This document shows positions 44,747 through 54,450 of a stretch of DNA of 64,000 bases, in pieces. A model generated the notes under the pieces. The model saw nothing but the letters and a program-made list of their open reading frames with translations, was not told the origin of the DNA and searched no databases. Numbering within the stretch: position 1 is the stretch's first letter; each line of letters starts with the position of its first letter. The position numbers and the translations under genes were made by a program. Origin of the DNA: an uncultured Sedimentitalea sp. (GTDB taxonomy: Bacteria; Pseudomonadota; Alphaproteobacteria; Rhodobacterales; Rhodobacteraceae); assembly GCA_947504115.1 (NCBI GenBank), contig CANNGH010000005.1, forward strand, positions 310,001 to 374,000, given 5' to 3'.

Positions 44747-45946
44747 ATGACGATCGCGACTCGTTCCGGAACTCATCTGGCCATTCTGGTGGTTCTGGGT
44801 TTGACGCATCTGCTGAACGACATGATGCAATCGCTGATCCCGGCTGCCTATCCGATCCTGAAGGACGCATATGCACTGGATTTCGCTCAGATCGGCCTCA
44901 TCACGCTGACATTTCAAATCGCCGGTTCGTTGTTGCAACCGCTGATCGGGATGATGACCGACAGGCATCCCGCGCCCTATTCGCCGGTGGTGGGGATGAT
45001 GTTCACCCTTTCCGGACTGGTCAGCCTTGCCTTGGCCACCAACTATCTGATGATCCTGGTCTCGGTGACGTTGATTGGCATCGGCTCGTCGATCTTTCAT
45101 CCCGAGGCGACGCGGATGGCGCGCTATGCTGCCGGAGGCCGACAGGGACTTGCGCAGGGCATCTTTCAGGTCGGTGGACAGGCGGGTGGAGCGCTCGGGC
45201 CGGTCTTTGCAGCACTTGTCCTCGTGCCCTGGGGCCAACCGAGCCTGGCGTGGTTCGCAGTCAGTGCCCTCATGGCCATGATGCTGCTGACATGGATCGG
45301 CAGCAAACAGCGTCAGATCAGCGCAGAGTTCGCAGCGATGCGCGCCGTCGGCAGCAGACGGGGCGCCGAGGTGACGCGGCACGCGCCGCAAACCATTGCC
45401 ATCGGCATTGTCGTTCTGATCTTTCTGATGTTCATCAAGAATACCTATAGCGAGAGCTTTCGTTCATTCTACACCTTCTATCTGATGGATCGGTTCGGGC
45501 TTTCCATCCCGGCGGCGCAGATGATGCTGTTCATCTTCCTGCTGGCGGCTGCGTTTGGAGTGCTGATGGGCGGGATCCTGGGCGACCGAATCGGCCGATA
45601 CAGGATCATCTGGATCTCGGTGCTGGGGCCGCTGCCGCTGACGTTGATCCTGCCCTATGCAGACCTGTTCTGGACGGGTGTGCTGACGATCATGATCAAT
45701 CTGATCATGGCCAGCGCGTTCGCCTCGATGCTGATCTATGCGATGGATCTTCTGCCGAACCGCATCGGGTTGATCGGAGGGTTGTTCTACGGGTTGAACT
45801 TCGGACTCGCCGGTGTTTCGGCTGCGTTTCTCGGCGTGCTGGCTGACAGCTACGGTGTTGAAACGGTCTATCGGATCTGTTCCTTCCTGCCGCTTGCAGG
45901 ATTGTTGACATGGTTCCTGCCCCGGATCGACGAAGGTGAGATGTGA
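44747..45946 (+). CDS. MFS exporter of the fosmidomycin-resistance (Fsr) type
   Basis: 399 residues with twelve membrane helices. GLTHLLNDMMQSLIPAAYPI near the N-terminus is the Fsr signature, followed by LIGMMTDRHPAPYSPVVGMM and GIGSSIFHPEATRMARYAAG. The C-half has GGILGDRIGRYRIIWISVLG. Family members export fosmidomycin and related small molecules. ATG 44747 is preceded by GGAAGAAAATCGTC; 44720 is an alternative. The PAP2 gene lies upstream on the same strand. Confidence 0.88.
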   Translation: MTIATRSGTHLAILVVLGLTHLLNDMMQSLIPAAYPILKDAYALDFAQIGLITLTFQIAGSLLQPLIGMMTDRHPAPYSPVVGMMFTLSGLVSLALATNYLMILVSVTLIGIGSSIFHPEATRMARYAAGGRQGLAQGIFQVGGQAGGALGPVFAALVLVPWGQPSLAWFAVSALMAMMLLTWIGSKQRQISAEFAAMRAVGSRRGAEVTRHAPQTIAIGIVVLIFLMFIKNTYSESFRSFYTFYLMDRFGLSIPAAQMMLFIFLLAAAFGVLMGGILGDRIGRYRIIWISVLGPLPLTLILPYADLFWTGVLTIMINLIMASAFASMLIYAMDLLPNRIGLIGGLFYGLNFGLAGVSAAFLGVLADSYGVETVYRICSFLPLAGLLTWFLPRIDEGEM

Positions 45947-46270
45947 TCTTGAAGGCCTGCAGCGCCACACGCGTGTCGAGCCTGAAGCTGTTTTCGGCCC
46001 GATGTATCCGTGCGGATTCGAGTCCTCTTGTGCTTGCGAGCCACTTCTACTGGGTCATTTGAATGCAGGTAGCCTGGGCAACGAGGTCGCGTTTGTATGC
46101 AGTTCCGATAGGACGATTCTCAGGAGATTCCCGGAAATGCGCGCAACCTGACTTGGCCGCACAAATCCTCCTATCCACTCTCATAGCACGGTCCGTCAGT
46201 CCGTCGCGCAATCTGAAATGGCAAATTATTGGGAAAATACGCGCAATTTCATTATCACACATAGACCCCC

Positions 46271-46291
46271 AAAAAAGCCACTTCTGTGGCT
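46271..46291 (-). terminator. Terminator-like hairpin
   Basis: On the minus strand AGCCAC-agaa-GTGGCT is followed by TTTTT. No minus-strand gene was found upstream of it. Confidence 0.45.
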
Positions 46292-46392
46292 ATCCGCAAC
46301 ATGGGGTGGAGAAAGTCATATTTCATTGGCTGTTTTGTTGACATCCAGGTTGTGAAAGGTAACCACATGCGCTTGTAAGGTGCCATCGTTGT

Positions 46393-46411
46393 TTACCTCG
46401 GAGGCAAACAT
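46393..46411. repeat. Inverted repeat GTTTACCTC-g-GAGGCAAAC
   Basis: Nine-bp arms with one mismatch around a central g. A half copy GTTTACCTC recurs near 46454. Could be an operator or a recombination site; purpose unknown. Confidence 0.35.
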
Positions 46412-46624
46412 GTTGACAGATATGGCCGATAAGTTTCCCTGTATGTTGCGCTAAGTTTACCTCTTGTTCGCGTCAGCCACCACAGCGCGGCCGCAAGGAT
46501 GCCAACCAGACGGCGCCGTTCACCATCGGCCCGGATGCATTGATAGCGTCCAGCCACCGGATCAGGCCATCAAGGGCTGCGTCGCAATCTGCCATTCCGA
46601 CAAATCACCACCGAGGAGATCATC

Positions 46625-47089
46625 ATGCAAAAGCCGCCGGTGCCGCCGTTTACACTCGAGACCGCAATCCAGAAAGCGCGTGCAGCAGAAGACGCATGGA
46701 ACAGCCGGGAGCCCGAGAAGGTCTCGCTCGCCTATACCGAGGATTCTCGTTGGCGCAACCGCTCGGAGTTCCTGCAAGGGCGCGCCGAGATCGTGGCCTT
46801 TCTCCAGCGTAAATGGTCCACGGAACTCGAGTATCGCCTCATCAAGGAGGTGTGGACCTTTGCCGAGAATCGTATCGCCGTTCGCTTTGCATATGAATGG
46901 CACGACCAGTTCGGGCAATGGTTTCGCTCATACGGAAACGAGAACTGGCAGTTTGCGGCCTCTGGTCACATGGAACTTCGCGTCGCCAGTATAAACGATC
47001 TTGCCATCGAGGAGAGCGAGCGGAAATTCCACTGGCCACAAGGTCGCCGTCCCGACGATCACGCGGGTCTCAGCGATCTTGGACTCTGA
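46625..47089 (+). CDS. NTF2-like protein (DUF1348)
   Basis: 154 residues: [60 protein letters not shown] and a C-terminal [20 protein letters not shown]. This is the DUF1348 pattern of NTF2-fold proteins, small soluble proteins of unknown activity. The start ATG 46625 follows GAGGAGATCATC. OsmC follows on the same strand; the pair may respond to oxidative stress (inference). Confidence 0.87.
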   Translation: MQKPPVPPFTLETAIQKARAAEDAWNSREPEKVSLAYTEDSRWRNRSEFLQGRAEIVAFLQRKWSTELEYRLIKEVWTFAENRIAVRFAYEWHDQFGQWFRSYGNENWQFAASGHMELRVASINDLAIEESERKFHWPQGRRPDDHAGLSDLGL

Positions 47090-47220
47090 ACACGGCACAG
47101 GATATCGTATTGCCGCATCTGAACGCACGACATCAACCCGAGACTTGCGCCGATCTGCCCACGCAATCGCTGCCCCGAGCTGACACTGACCAGCACGCAC
47201 ACCAAGGAATAGGCAAACCG

Positions 47221-47715
47221 ATGACGACAACCACTATTGAGCGCCAGGAACCCGAAACATCTGCTTCCAGCATGGCGGTATTCGAGACGAAAACCGAGTG
47301 GAAAGAGGGGCTGCGCGCCGATGTTATCGCGCGCCAGTTCACGATTGCCGTGGACGAGCCGCCCGAGCTTGGCGGTGCCGACAGTGCGCCCAACCCCATG
47401 GAACTGCTGCTTGCCGGACTCGATGGCTGCCTTGCCGTCGTGATCAGGGTGGTGGCCGCTGAATATGGCGCCGAGACAAAGTCGATCAACCTCTCCAGCC
47501 AAGGTGCGCTCGATGTGCGTGGTTTTCTGGGCACGGCCGCCGTGCAGCCTTATTTCCAAAGCGTGCGCACGCGTATCGAACTGGCCATCGACCTCGACGA
47601 CGAGAAATTCGAAACGTTCAAGGAAACCGTCAACCGTCGCTGCCCCGCCGGCACGCTGATCGACGCGGCGGGTGTGGATTTCACCATCGATTGGGTCCGG
47701 CTTAACCGACCGTAG
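47221..47715 (+). CDS. OsmC-family peroxiredoxin-like protein
   Basis: 164 residues. The two redox cysteines of the OsmC/Ohr fold are present: C70 in LLAGLDGCLAVV and C141 in VNRRCPAGTL. PNPMELLLAGLDG is the family's typical lead-in. OsmC proteins reduce organic hydroperoxides with dithiol donors in the cytoplasm. The start is at 47221. DUF1348 lies 131 bp upstream. Confidence 0.9.
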   Translation: MTTTTIERQEPETSASSMAVFETKTEWKEGLRADVIARQFTIAVDEPPELGGADSAPNPMELLLAGLDGCLAVVIRVVAAEYGAETKSINLSSQGALDVRGFLGTAAVQPYFQSVRTRIELAIDLDDEKFETFKETVNRRCPAGTLIDAAGVDFTIDWVRLNRP

Positions 47716-48837
47716 CGTCCCAGAGGCCGCAGGAGGCCAGCCACACTCGCTTGCCGACAGTTTTTGGCAGCCCTTGGTGAGTCAGCTTCAAGAGAAGCGC
47801 CCCACGGGCCTCCTCGCGCCCCACGGGCCTCCTAGCGCCTCTGGGGCATCTATACGCCGCCATGACACTGATATCCTCTGCGTCGGCCGGTAACTGTTGG
47901 TGATCCGGTGACCATGATTGCCCGGAGGGGAGTCCATTGCACGCTCGGCGCAATGCTGCGAACAGAAGCTGCCGCCTCCGTCGACACTGTGTTCAGAAGA
48001 AGCTTTGCCAGATGGCCGTCATTTGGCTGTTCAGCAAAGCTATCTTCCCGTCGGGCGTCACGAGAGCCCTACCAGGTGCGCATCACGCGTGAAGGGCAAA
48101 GATGTTTTCTGTGTGGTGAGGCCGAAGCGACCGCGATGCCCTCTCAGCGCCCGTGCGCGCCACGTGCGATTCTCTCCATCGGCGGAGCATTAGCACTGGT
48201 CGGGTAGCGCTTGCGCCTATTCCGTAATTGAAGGTAATGTGCCACGTCCCTGTGCAGTTCACGACCATGTGGCACGATAGATCCTCCTTCAGCCTGTTTT
48301 CGCTTCGGCGCTGCCTCCTCGTGCTCGTCACGGCTGTCTCGCTCGCTTCCATCTCGCTACACGCGCCTCAGGTCGGCGATGGCCAATGGGGTCGACATGC
48401 CCTCCGTGATTTTCTCCATCTCCACCTCCAGCAAGACCGGCCTGGAGTTCGAGTGGCGGTCGAGCGGCCGGCAGCACGTCTAGCAGAACTTGACCTACCG
48501 GCGGCAAATGATGCAGCTACATCGGGACGCGATCTCCTGTTGCAGCGGCTGGCACATCCGATCGCCCCAGCGAGTTCCGCGCAGGGACTGGTGGTTGGCA
48601 ACGCTGCGCCGCGCACTCACCCCATTCGAGCTCCTCCTCAAGCATAGGCGATGTTGCCGGCCGCTCTTCCATGACGGGCGGTCGGCATGTCATGGCTACC
48701 GCGCCCTGTGCCGAGGCGTGGGTGACCGTTCCCCCTAACTGAATAGCGTGGAGCCTGCAGGGCCATGCGCGACATCTCTGCATTTCCGCAGAGGCCGCGA
48801 TGTCCAATGGTGGAATCTGCACGCAGGAGCTCGATTG
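47716..48837. other. Long intergenic stretch without a supported gene
   Basis: 1.1 kb with only short, overlapping frames on both strands. At about 47805-47835 the word GCGCCCCACGGGCCTCCT is duplicated in tandem. No family was recognised. Confidence 0.4.
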
Positions 48838-48933
48838 ATGAAAGACAACAGCGCGTCTCACGTGATCGCATCCTGGGTTATTACCATTGTTATAATGGCT
48901 GCCCTGATAGCGATCGGAAAATACCTATCATAA
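48838..48933 (+). CDS. Tiny single-helix membrane protein (31 residues)
   Basis: The frame MKDNSASHVIASWVITIVIM then AALIAIGKYLS is a single transmembrane helix with short polar ends. CAGGAGCTCGATTG before the ATG is a good ribosome-binding site. It resembles in shape the small subunits or stabilisers of membrane oxidases, but no family is recognised. It may be real because of the RBS and composition. Confidence 0.45.
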   Translation: MKDNSASHVIASWVITIVIMAALIAIGKYLS

Positions 48934-49270
48934 CACCGTGAGCAGGCAGGAGGTTGCTACGGCCCCTGCCCGCTCACTCTCGCGCGGCGATTTTCTGCCA
49001 TTGCGATCGGGCCATTTCCGGGCCCAGCTCACCATTTTCAAGACGGGATCTTTCACCTGTCGAGTTTGATGGGTGAACATGCAGGGTTCGTGTCGCGAAT
49101 GTGGTGGAAAGGGACGAGCTGTCGATATTCTGTTTCATAGCGTGATTTCCTTGCGGTTGCAGTCGCCGGGGGGTGGATGTCAGTTCACCCGCGGGCAAGA
49201 GTCGATGAGCCAGGCTGGAAGCACTGTCAGCCTCTCGGCGACGCGCCTTTGCTCATCGATGATCAATGCA
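48934..49270. other. Intergenic, no gene seen
   Basis: Nothing coding was recognised between the tiny membrane ORF and the end of the regulator gene. Confidence 0.4.
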
Positions 49271-50347
49271 TCATTCCGGCCTGCGGAAGACTTCCCGGAT
49301 GGTTTTGACCGTGCCGGGCTCGCGCAGCTGATAGCCCGGAAGGGCGGAGACGGCCTCGTGGAATTCGGGACTGCGCATCACCGCCAGAACGCGCTGCATG
49401 GCCGGAGTGTCCAAGATGGCGCGATGGCAGACGAAGACATAATCCTCGGTCAGCAGCCGCAGGAAATCGAGCCCGAATTGTCGCGCGGCAGCCTCCACGC
49501 CAAAGGCCACGTCGGCCAGTCCCGAGGCGACATAGGCCGCAACGGCCGCATGGGTGTATTCGGCGGTGGAATAGCCGGTGATGGCCTGCGGCTCGATTTG
49601 GTCCTGTGCCAGAAGCTGCTCGAACAACAGCCGCGTTCCCGAAGCGGGGTCGCGATTGACAAAACGGATCTTTGGATCGGTCAGGCGGAAAAGGCCGTCA
49701 ATACCCAGCGGATTGCCCGCGGGCACCATCAGGCCCATTTCGCGGGTGACGAACGAAATCACCCGATGTTCAGTCGGATCCAGCCATCCCTTCGCCAGGG
49801 CGACGCTGCGGGCGCGCAATTCGCCCTGCGGCAGATGCATCCCCGCCAGATCGCAATCATCCTGCACCAGCGAGACCAGCGAATGCTGGTTGCCGACATA
49901 GCGGAAATCCACGTCGCCGTGGGGCGTCTGTGCCAGAATTTCGCGCAGCTTCGGGACCGCAAAGCCATGGCTTGCATGGACGCGCAGCACCGGAGGGCCC
50001 GAATCCAGCATCTGGTTCACCTCGGTCTGCAATTCCTGGCTGAGGTTCTGCAGCAGCGGCCGCAACCTTGCCTCAAGCCGCTGGCCGGCCCAGACCAGCT
50101 TATCGCCAAAGGGGGTCAGGCTGGTGCCGCTGCCCCGGCGGCGCTCGACCAGTGGGCTGCCGAAGAAGTCGCCCCATTTCTCGATCAGGTTCCAGACATG
50201 GCGATAGGACAATCCCGTCCGGGAGGCCGCGGTGGTGATCTTTCCGGTGTCTCGGATCTCCGAAAGGATATCGAGCGTCATCTCGAGCGATTGCGCATCC
50301 GTGCTGCGCCGGAAGCGCCACACCGGCGCGATTTCGACCTTGATCAT
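49271..50347 (-). CDS. ModE/LysR-type HTH regulator with periplasmic-binding-like sensor domain (COG1910 type)
   Basis: 358 residues. The N-terminal winged HTH (LDILSEIRDTGKITTAASRT, GLSYRHVWNLIEKW, ERRRGSGTSLTPFGDKLVWA) is of the ModE/LysR kind. From about residue 120 to the end there is a PBP-like domain (RFVNRDPASGTRLLFEQLLA, YTHAAVAAYVASGLADVAFG), the arrangement found in regulators of molybdate- or substrate-responsive genes. It diverges from an aldehyde dehydrogenase, its likely target, with a palindrome in between. Start ATG 50347 with GGAGGAACGGAC upstream. The inducer is unknown. Confidence 0.87.
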   Translation of the reverse strand: MIKVEIAPVWRFRRSTDAQSLEMTLDILSEIRDTGKITTAASRTGLSYRHVWNLIEKWGDFFGSPLVERRRGSGTSLTPFGDKLVWAGQRLEARLRPLLQNLSQELQTEVNQMLDSGPPVLRVHASHGFAVPKLREILAQTPHGDVDFRYVGNQHSLVSLVQDDCDLAGMHLPQGELRARSVALAKGWLDPTEHRVISFVTREMGLMVPAGNPLGIDGLFRLTDPKIRFVNRDPASGTRLLFEQLLAQDQIEPQAITGYSTAEYTHAAVAAYVASGLADVAFGVEAAARQFGLDFLRLLTEDYVFVCHRAILDTPAMQRVLAVMRSPEFHEAVSALPGYQLREPGTVKTIREVFRRPE

Positions 50348-50532
50348 GTCCGTTCCTCCGTTCCCGCGCCGCCCTGCCCCTGCCTTGGTGGGTTATGCAC
50401 GCAACTGCACAACCTGACGTCGACAGTTTGGCAAAAGATATCATATTCTCCGATGCAGATAATCCTGATACCAGTCAGTCAGCAACAGGTTTCATGCGTT
50501 GTTTTTCACATCACCCGCAGAAATCCTCAAGA

Positions 50533-50549
50533 GATATGCATCGCATATC
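50533..50549. promoter_or_regulatory. Palindrome GATATGC-atc-GCATATC, candidate operator
   Basis: Perfect 7-bp arms with a 3-bp centre, 19 bp upstream of the aldehyde dehydrogenase ATG, in the divergent region shared with the regulator. The AT-rich half-site is compatible with a ModE-like HTH. Confidence 0.5.
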
Positions 50550-50568
50550 ATAAACCAAGGAGGAAGAA

Positions 50569-52023
50569 ATGCTCGACTGGATTTCGACTTCGACCCATAG
50601 CCTTCTGATCGACGGCCAGTTCGTGCCGGCCGTATCGGGCCGCACTTTCGATACCCTGAACCCAGCCACCGGACAGGTTCTGGCGCAGGTCGCCGAGGCG
50701 GGGGTGGAGGATATCGACGCGGCTGTCGCCTCGTCGCGCAAGGCGTTCGAGGGTGCCTGGGGGGCGATGCGAGCCGCCGACCGGGGCGCGCTGATGCTGA
50801 AGCTGGCCGACCTCATCCGCCGCGATGCCGAGGAACTGGTGCATCTGGAAAGCCTCGATTCCGGCAAGCCGGTCTCGGCGATCCGCAGGCAGGACCTGCC
50901 CGCCGTGCTGGATACGCTGACCTATTACGCTGGCATGGCCGACAAGATCAACGGCCAGGTGATCCCGGCCCGCCCCGATGCGCTGACCTACACGATACGC
51001 GAACCGCTGGGCGTGGTCGGGGCCATTGTGCCGTGGAACTTCCCGCTGATGATCGGCATGTGGAAGATCGCCCCCGCCCTGGCCTGTGGCTGCACCGTGG
51101 TGCTGAAGCCTGCCGAGATCACGCCCCTTACGGCGCTCAAGATCGGTGCCCTGGCGCTGGAGGCAGGCTTCCCTGCCGGTGTGCTGAACGTGGTGCCGGG
51201 TTTTGGCGCGGTGGCCGGACAGGCGCTGGTCGATCACGCGGATGTGGACAAGGTGACCTTCACCGGCTCGCCCGCCGTGGGGCGGCAGATCCTGCGCGGC
51301 GCGGCCGGGAACCTGAAACGGGTGACGCTGGAGCTGGGCGGAAAATCCGCCAATATCGTCTTTCCCGACGCCGATCTGGATGCGGCGGGCCGGGCGGCTG
51401 GATCGGGCATCTTCTTCAATACCGGCCAGGTCTGCTCCGCCGGGTCGCGCATCCTTGTCCATGAAAGCATCCATGACGAAATGGTCGAGCGCCTGACGGC
51501 GCGGGCCGACCGGATGCGCCTGGGCGATCCGCAGGACAGCGGCACCTCGATGGGCCCGGTCGTTTCCGAGACGCAGATGAACCGAGTGCTGGACTATATC
51601 CGCATCGGCAGCGAGGACGGCGCGACGCTGGCGGCCGGCGGCAATCGCCATGGGTCGGCGGGCTATTTCGTCGAACCCACGATCTTTGCGAATGTGCGCC
51701 CCGACATGCGCATCGCACAGGAAGAAATCTTCGGCCCGGTGGCGGCGATCATCCCCTTCCGCGACGAGGAAGACGCGCTGCGCATCGCCAACGGCACGGT
51801 CTACAGCCTGGCTGCGGGGGTCTGGACCGCGGACATCGCCCGCGCCCACCGCTTCACCCGCAAGCTGAAGGCCGGGACGGTCTGGGTCAACACCTTCGGC
51901 CCGACCGACATCCGCCTGCCCTGGGGCGGGACACGTGATTCAGGATTCGGGCGCGAACATGGCGAGGTCGCCATCGACAATTTCACCGAGCCCAAGGTGG
52001 TCTGGATCAATACCGGCCCCTGA
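50569..52023 (+). CDS. NAD(P)+-dependent aldehyde dehydrogenase
   Basis: 484 residues. The cofactor region is VPWNFPLMIGMWKIAPALAC and FTGSPAVGRQI, the general base E255 is in VTLELGGKSANIV, and the catalytic nucleophile C289 is in GQVCSAGSRI. The end VWVNTFGPTDIRLPWGGTRD is typical of the betaine/phenylacetaldehyde-type ALDH subfamily. It oxidises an aldehyde to the acid; the substrate cannot be read from sequence. RBS AAGGAGGAAGAA precedes ATG 50569. Likely controlled by the divergent regulator. An intrinsic terminator follows. Confidence 0.93.
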   Translation: MLDWISTSTHSLLIDGQFVPAVSGRTFDTLNPATGQVLAQVAEAGVEDIDAAVASSRKAFEGAWGAMRAADRGALMLKLADLIRRDAEELVHLESLDSGKPVSAIRRQDLPAVLDTLTYYAGMADKINGQVIPARPDALTYTIREPLGVVGAIVPWNFPLMIGMWKIAPALACGCTVVLKPAEITPLTALKIGALALEAGFPAGVLNVVPGFGAVAGQALVDHADVDKVTFTGSPAVGRQILRGAAGNLKRVTLELGGKSANIVFPDADLDAAGRAAGSGIFFNTGQVCSAGSRILVHESIHDEMVERLTARADRMRLGDPQDSGTSMGPVVSETQMNRVLDYIRIGSEDGATLAAGGNRHGSAGYFVEPTIFANVRPDMRIAQEEIFGPVAAIIPFRDEEDALRIANGTVYSLAAGVWTADIARAHRFTRKLKAGTVWVNTFGPTDIRLPWGGTRDSGFGREHGEVAIDNFTEPKVVWINTGP

Positions 52024-52042
52024 CCCCGTTTCTCCCCGACTG

Positions 52043-52077
52043 GACCCGTCGCGCCCATGGCGCACGGGTCTTTTTTT
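52043..52077 (+). terminator. Intrinsic terminator of the aldehyde dehydrogenase gene
   Basis: GACCCGTCGCGC / GGCGCACGGGTC stem around ccat, followed by TTTTTTT. Confidence 0.85.
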
Positions 52078-52129
52078 GCTTCGCGAACCGGTCAATCGAC
52101 GGCATTTTAATCGGTAGGGTGCGCGCCCA

Positions 52130-53431
52130 TTATCCGCTTGATGCGAGCAGCCGGTCAAGTTCGCTTTGCAGGCTGTCCACAAGGGCAAGGGATTTTGTCG
52201 GGCGGGGTGTGCCATTGCCTGGATCGCGCAGCCGTGTGTCGGCGAGAGGAGAGACCGGCCTGCCGTCGACACGAATCTCGTAGTGAAGATGCGGCGCCGT
52301 TGAGGTGCCTGTCGATCCGGCTCGGCCGATCTCTGTTCCGGCGGCGACGCGCTGGCCAACCTGCAGCGCCTCGTTCACGGCGCTCAAGTGAGCGTAGAGC
52401 GTCTGGATCCCATCGCCATGGTCCAGCTCGACCACGTTCCCGTAACCGCTGCGCTTGCCCATGAACACGATTTTACCCGTCTGCGTCGCCGCTACAATCG
52501 CGCCTTGTTCGGCTGCGAAATCCACGCCGCTGTGCATCCGCATATCCCCATGAACGGGATGCATCCGCAGTCCGAAAGCAGAGCTGAGCCTCGCGCCCGG
52601 GATCGGTTGGTCGAATACCTGCACGAGTTGCCCCTCCTTGAAAATCCTGGTCCGCCTGGAATTGTTACCCGGCCACAGGATTTCATAACGCCCCTCAGCC
52701 AGATCGAGTTGTGCGAAATCGATGACCGGCTCGCCCACCACACGGTCGCCAGAGCGATATTCACGCCACATCAGGCGTATGTGTTCGCCGCCATTCAGAG
52801 CCGTCCGCAGATCGAATGCCGCCGCGAGGATCAGCTCGAGGTCCGTCGCGAACCTCGTCGGAATGCCCGCATCGTCCAGAGCGGCAAAGATGGAACTTCC
52901 GACAGTTGCTTCCCCCGCGCGCCGGACGCTGTCGAGATCGGGCGCCAGCCTCTGCACGGAAGGTGCGGCGCCGAAGGTCGCAAGAATGCGCGATCCATTC
53001 TCGATCTCGAGTGTGGCGATTTCGGGAAATCCATCGGCGGATATCTTCAGAGCGAGCCTGTGTCCGGGTTTCAGGTGGCGCAGATCGAATTCGGATCCGA
53101 TCGCGCGGATCACGTGGCTGCGGGCATCGGTATCGAGGCCGGCCTCGGAGAGAAGCCCCGACAGGCTGTCGCCCGCGCCCACGACCCGCGTCCAGGTCAC
53201 GATGTCGTCGGCCCGAGACAGCAGGTCGGCGCCTGTCGCAGCTCGCGCAGTTTCGGAATTATCGCCACCGGGCGTGGTGCCGTCCGACCCGCTGCCGAGC
53301 GACAGGTCGGCTGCTGCGCTGTCGGAAAACGAGACCGGGTGCCGGGGCTGCTTGTTCCAATGCGACGCTACGCCAATCGCAATGCCGCCAACGACCAAAA
53401 AAGCTGTCCAATATCTTAACCTTATCAACAT
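52130..53431 (-). CDS. M23-family cell-wall endopeptidase
   Basis: 433 residues. N-terminal anchor (YWTAFLVVGGIAIGVASHW), then an OapA/LysM-like region (WTRVVGAGDSLSGLLSEAGL) and the LytM domain. Zinc ligands are H300 and D304 in MHSGVDFA and H383 in the catalytic HLH (H381-L-H383, APHLHYEIR). The domain order matches membrane-anchored murein hydrolases such as MepM. It cuts peptidoglycan cross-bridges in the periplasm. Convergent with the aldehyde dehydrogenase. Confidence 0.93.
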   Translation of the reverse strand: MLIRLRYWTAFLVVGGIAIGVASHWNKQPRHPVSFSDSAAADLSLGSGSDGTTPGGDNSETARAATGADLLSRADDIVTWTRVVGAGDSLSGLLSEAGLDTDARSHVIRAIGSEFDLRHLKPGHRLALKISADGFPEIATLEIENGSRILATFGAAPSVQRLAPDLDSVRRAGEATVGSSIFAALDDAGIPTRFATDLELILAAAFDLRTALNGGEHIRLMWREYRSGDRVVGEPVIDFAQLDLAEGRYEILWPGNNSRRTRIFKEGQLVQVFDQPIPGARLSSAFGLRMHPVHGDMRMHSGVDFAAEQGAIVAATQTGKIVFMGKRSGYGNVVELDHGDGIQTLYAHLSAVNEALQVGQRVAAGTEIGRAGSTGTSTAPHLHYEIRVDGRPVSPLADTRLRDPGNGTPRPTKSLALVDSLQSELDRLLASSG

Positions 53432-53833
53432 TTTACTGTCCGGTAGTTCTCAGCAGTTTCAAACCGTGTCCCGACATACATATGGCAGTGCTTATTGGTG
53501 TGCGACTCCCGACTTTGCGATGCTGGTCGATCGAACATCGGCGTGACTCCGTCAGGTGTCCGGGAAGATGAGCGCCTGCAAAACGTCATGGGGTATGGAG
53601 AATCCAGGCCGGCTCTATGTGTGCAGAACCTGCCTGTGCCACGTTATATTTGAGAACATGATCTTCTCTGGCGGCTCAGTTCTCCCAAGCGGAAAAGTGC
53701 CCGGAAAAATGCTCGGTTCGGCAAAGATGCGCGCGCTGCCGGAGTGGCGGAGGGTTTGAGGAACAACAATGGCCGGCGTTTCGTCTTGGCGGGAGAGGCA
53801 GATAAAAGCCTGCATGAAGACAAATGGAGACCA
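53432..53833. other. Intergenic, no gene
   Basis: Upstream regions of the divergent M23 and EF-hand genes. No motif was identified. Confidence 0.4.
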
Positions 53834-54082
53834 ATGATGAAAACCATCCTCACGACAACCGCCGCCGTTCTCGCTCTTTCCGCGCCGGCTTGGGCCGCGA
53901 GCGTGAGCGAACTGGATGGCGATGGCGATGGTGCCGTCACGCTGGACGAACTGCAGACGGCTTACCCCGAAAGCACCGCGGTCGATTTTGCTGAAATGGA
54001 CACCAATGCCGACGGGGTGCTGGATGAAGGGGAACTCCGCGCCGCACAAGAAGGCGGACTGCTCCCGCAAAGCGACAGCTGA
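53834..54082 (+). CDS. Small exported EF-hand protein
   Basis: 82 residues with a signal peptide (MMKTILTTTAAVLALSAPAWA) and two EF-hand loops: LDGDGDGAVTLDEL and MDTNADGVLDEGEL. Calcium binding is expected. It differs from the Met-rich EF-hand protein at 26179 in having no Met-rich stretch. ATG 53834 follows GGAGACCA; a frame open from 53744 was rejected because the signal peptide starts here. A strong terminator follows. Confidence 0.87.
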   Translation: MMKTILTTTAAVLALSAPAWAASVSELDGDGDGAVTLDELQTAYPESTAVDFAEMDTNADGVLDEGELRAAQEGGLLPQSDS

Positions 54083-54114
54083 AAGAACCTCCCCCAAGAG
54101 CCTTTCAGTGGGGT

Positions 54115-54157
54115 GACGCCCGGCCACATCCTTTCGGCCGGGCGTCATTTGTTTCTT
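54115..54157 (+). terminator. Intrinsic terminator after the EF-hand gene
   Basis: GACGCCCGGCC / GGCCGGGCGTC stem (11 bp, 54115-54125 with 54136-54146) and a following ATTTGTTTCTT. Confidence 0.85.
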
Positions 54158-54450
54158 ACCCAATTGCCTATCCCTCTATGTCGTTGTGCCCTCAGCACCC
54201 CGGCGGCAGATTTTGATGAAGCAGCAGCCTCATGTAATACGAAGGCTTCGGCGGCAAGCTTATTCATTACCATCATCGGCCACATCGCTGGCTTTCTCTG
54301 CGCACCGCACCATTCCATCAGCAAGAGCGATAAACCATCGGTAAGGTCTCCAGGTTTTCTCCATAAATGCAGACGCAGCGGTCTCCCCTATAATGTTTGT
54401 TGATTTCCCCGTATTCTGCTATAATCACATCGGTCTTGGGGGAGGCTGCG
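54158..54450. other. Intergenic, no gene
   Basis: No supported coding region; ends at the GTG of the small membrane ORF. Confidence 0.35.

Larger units (their letters stand above)
45947..46624. other. Intergenic, no gene; hairpin and inverted repeat
   Basis: No coding sequence was supported over about 680 bp. It holds a minus-strand terminator-like hairpin (46271-46291) and the inverted repeat at 46393. Confidence 0.4.
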
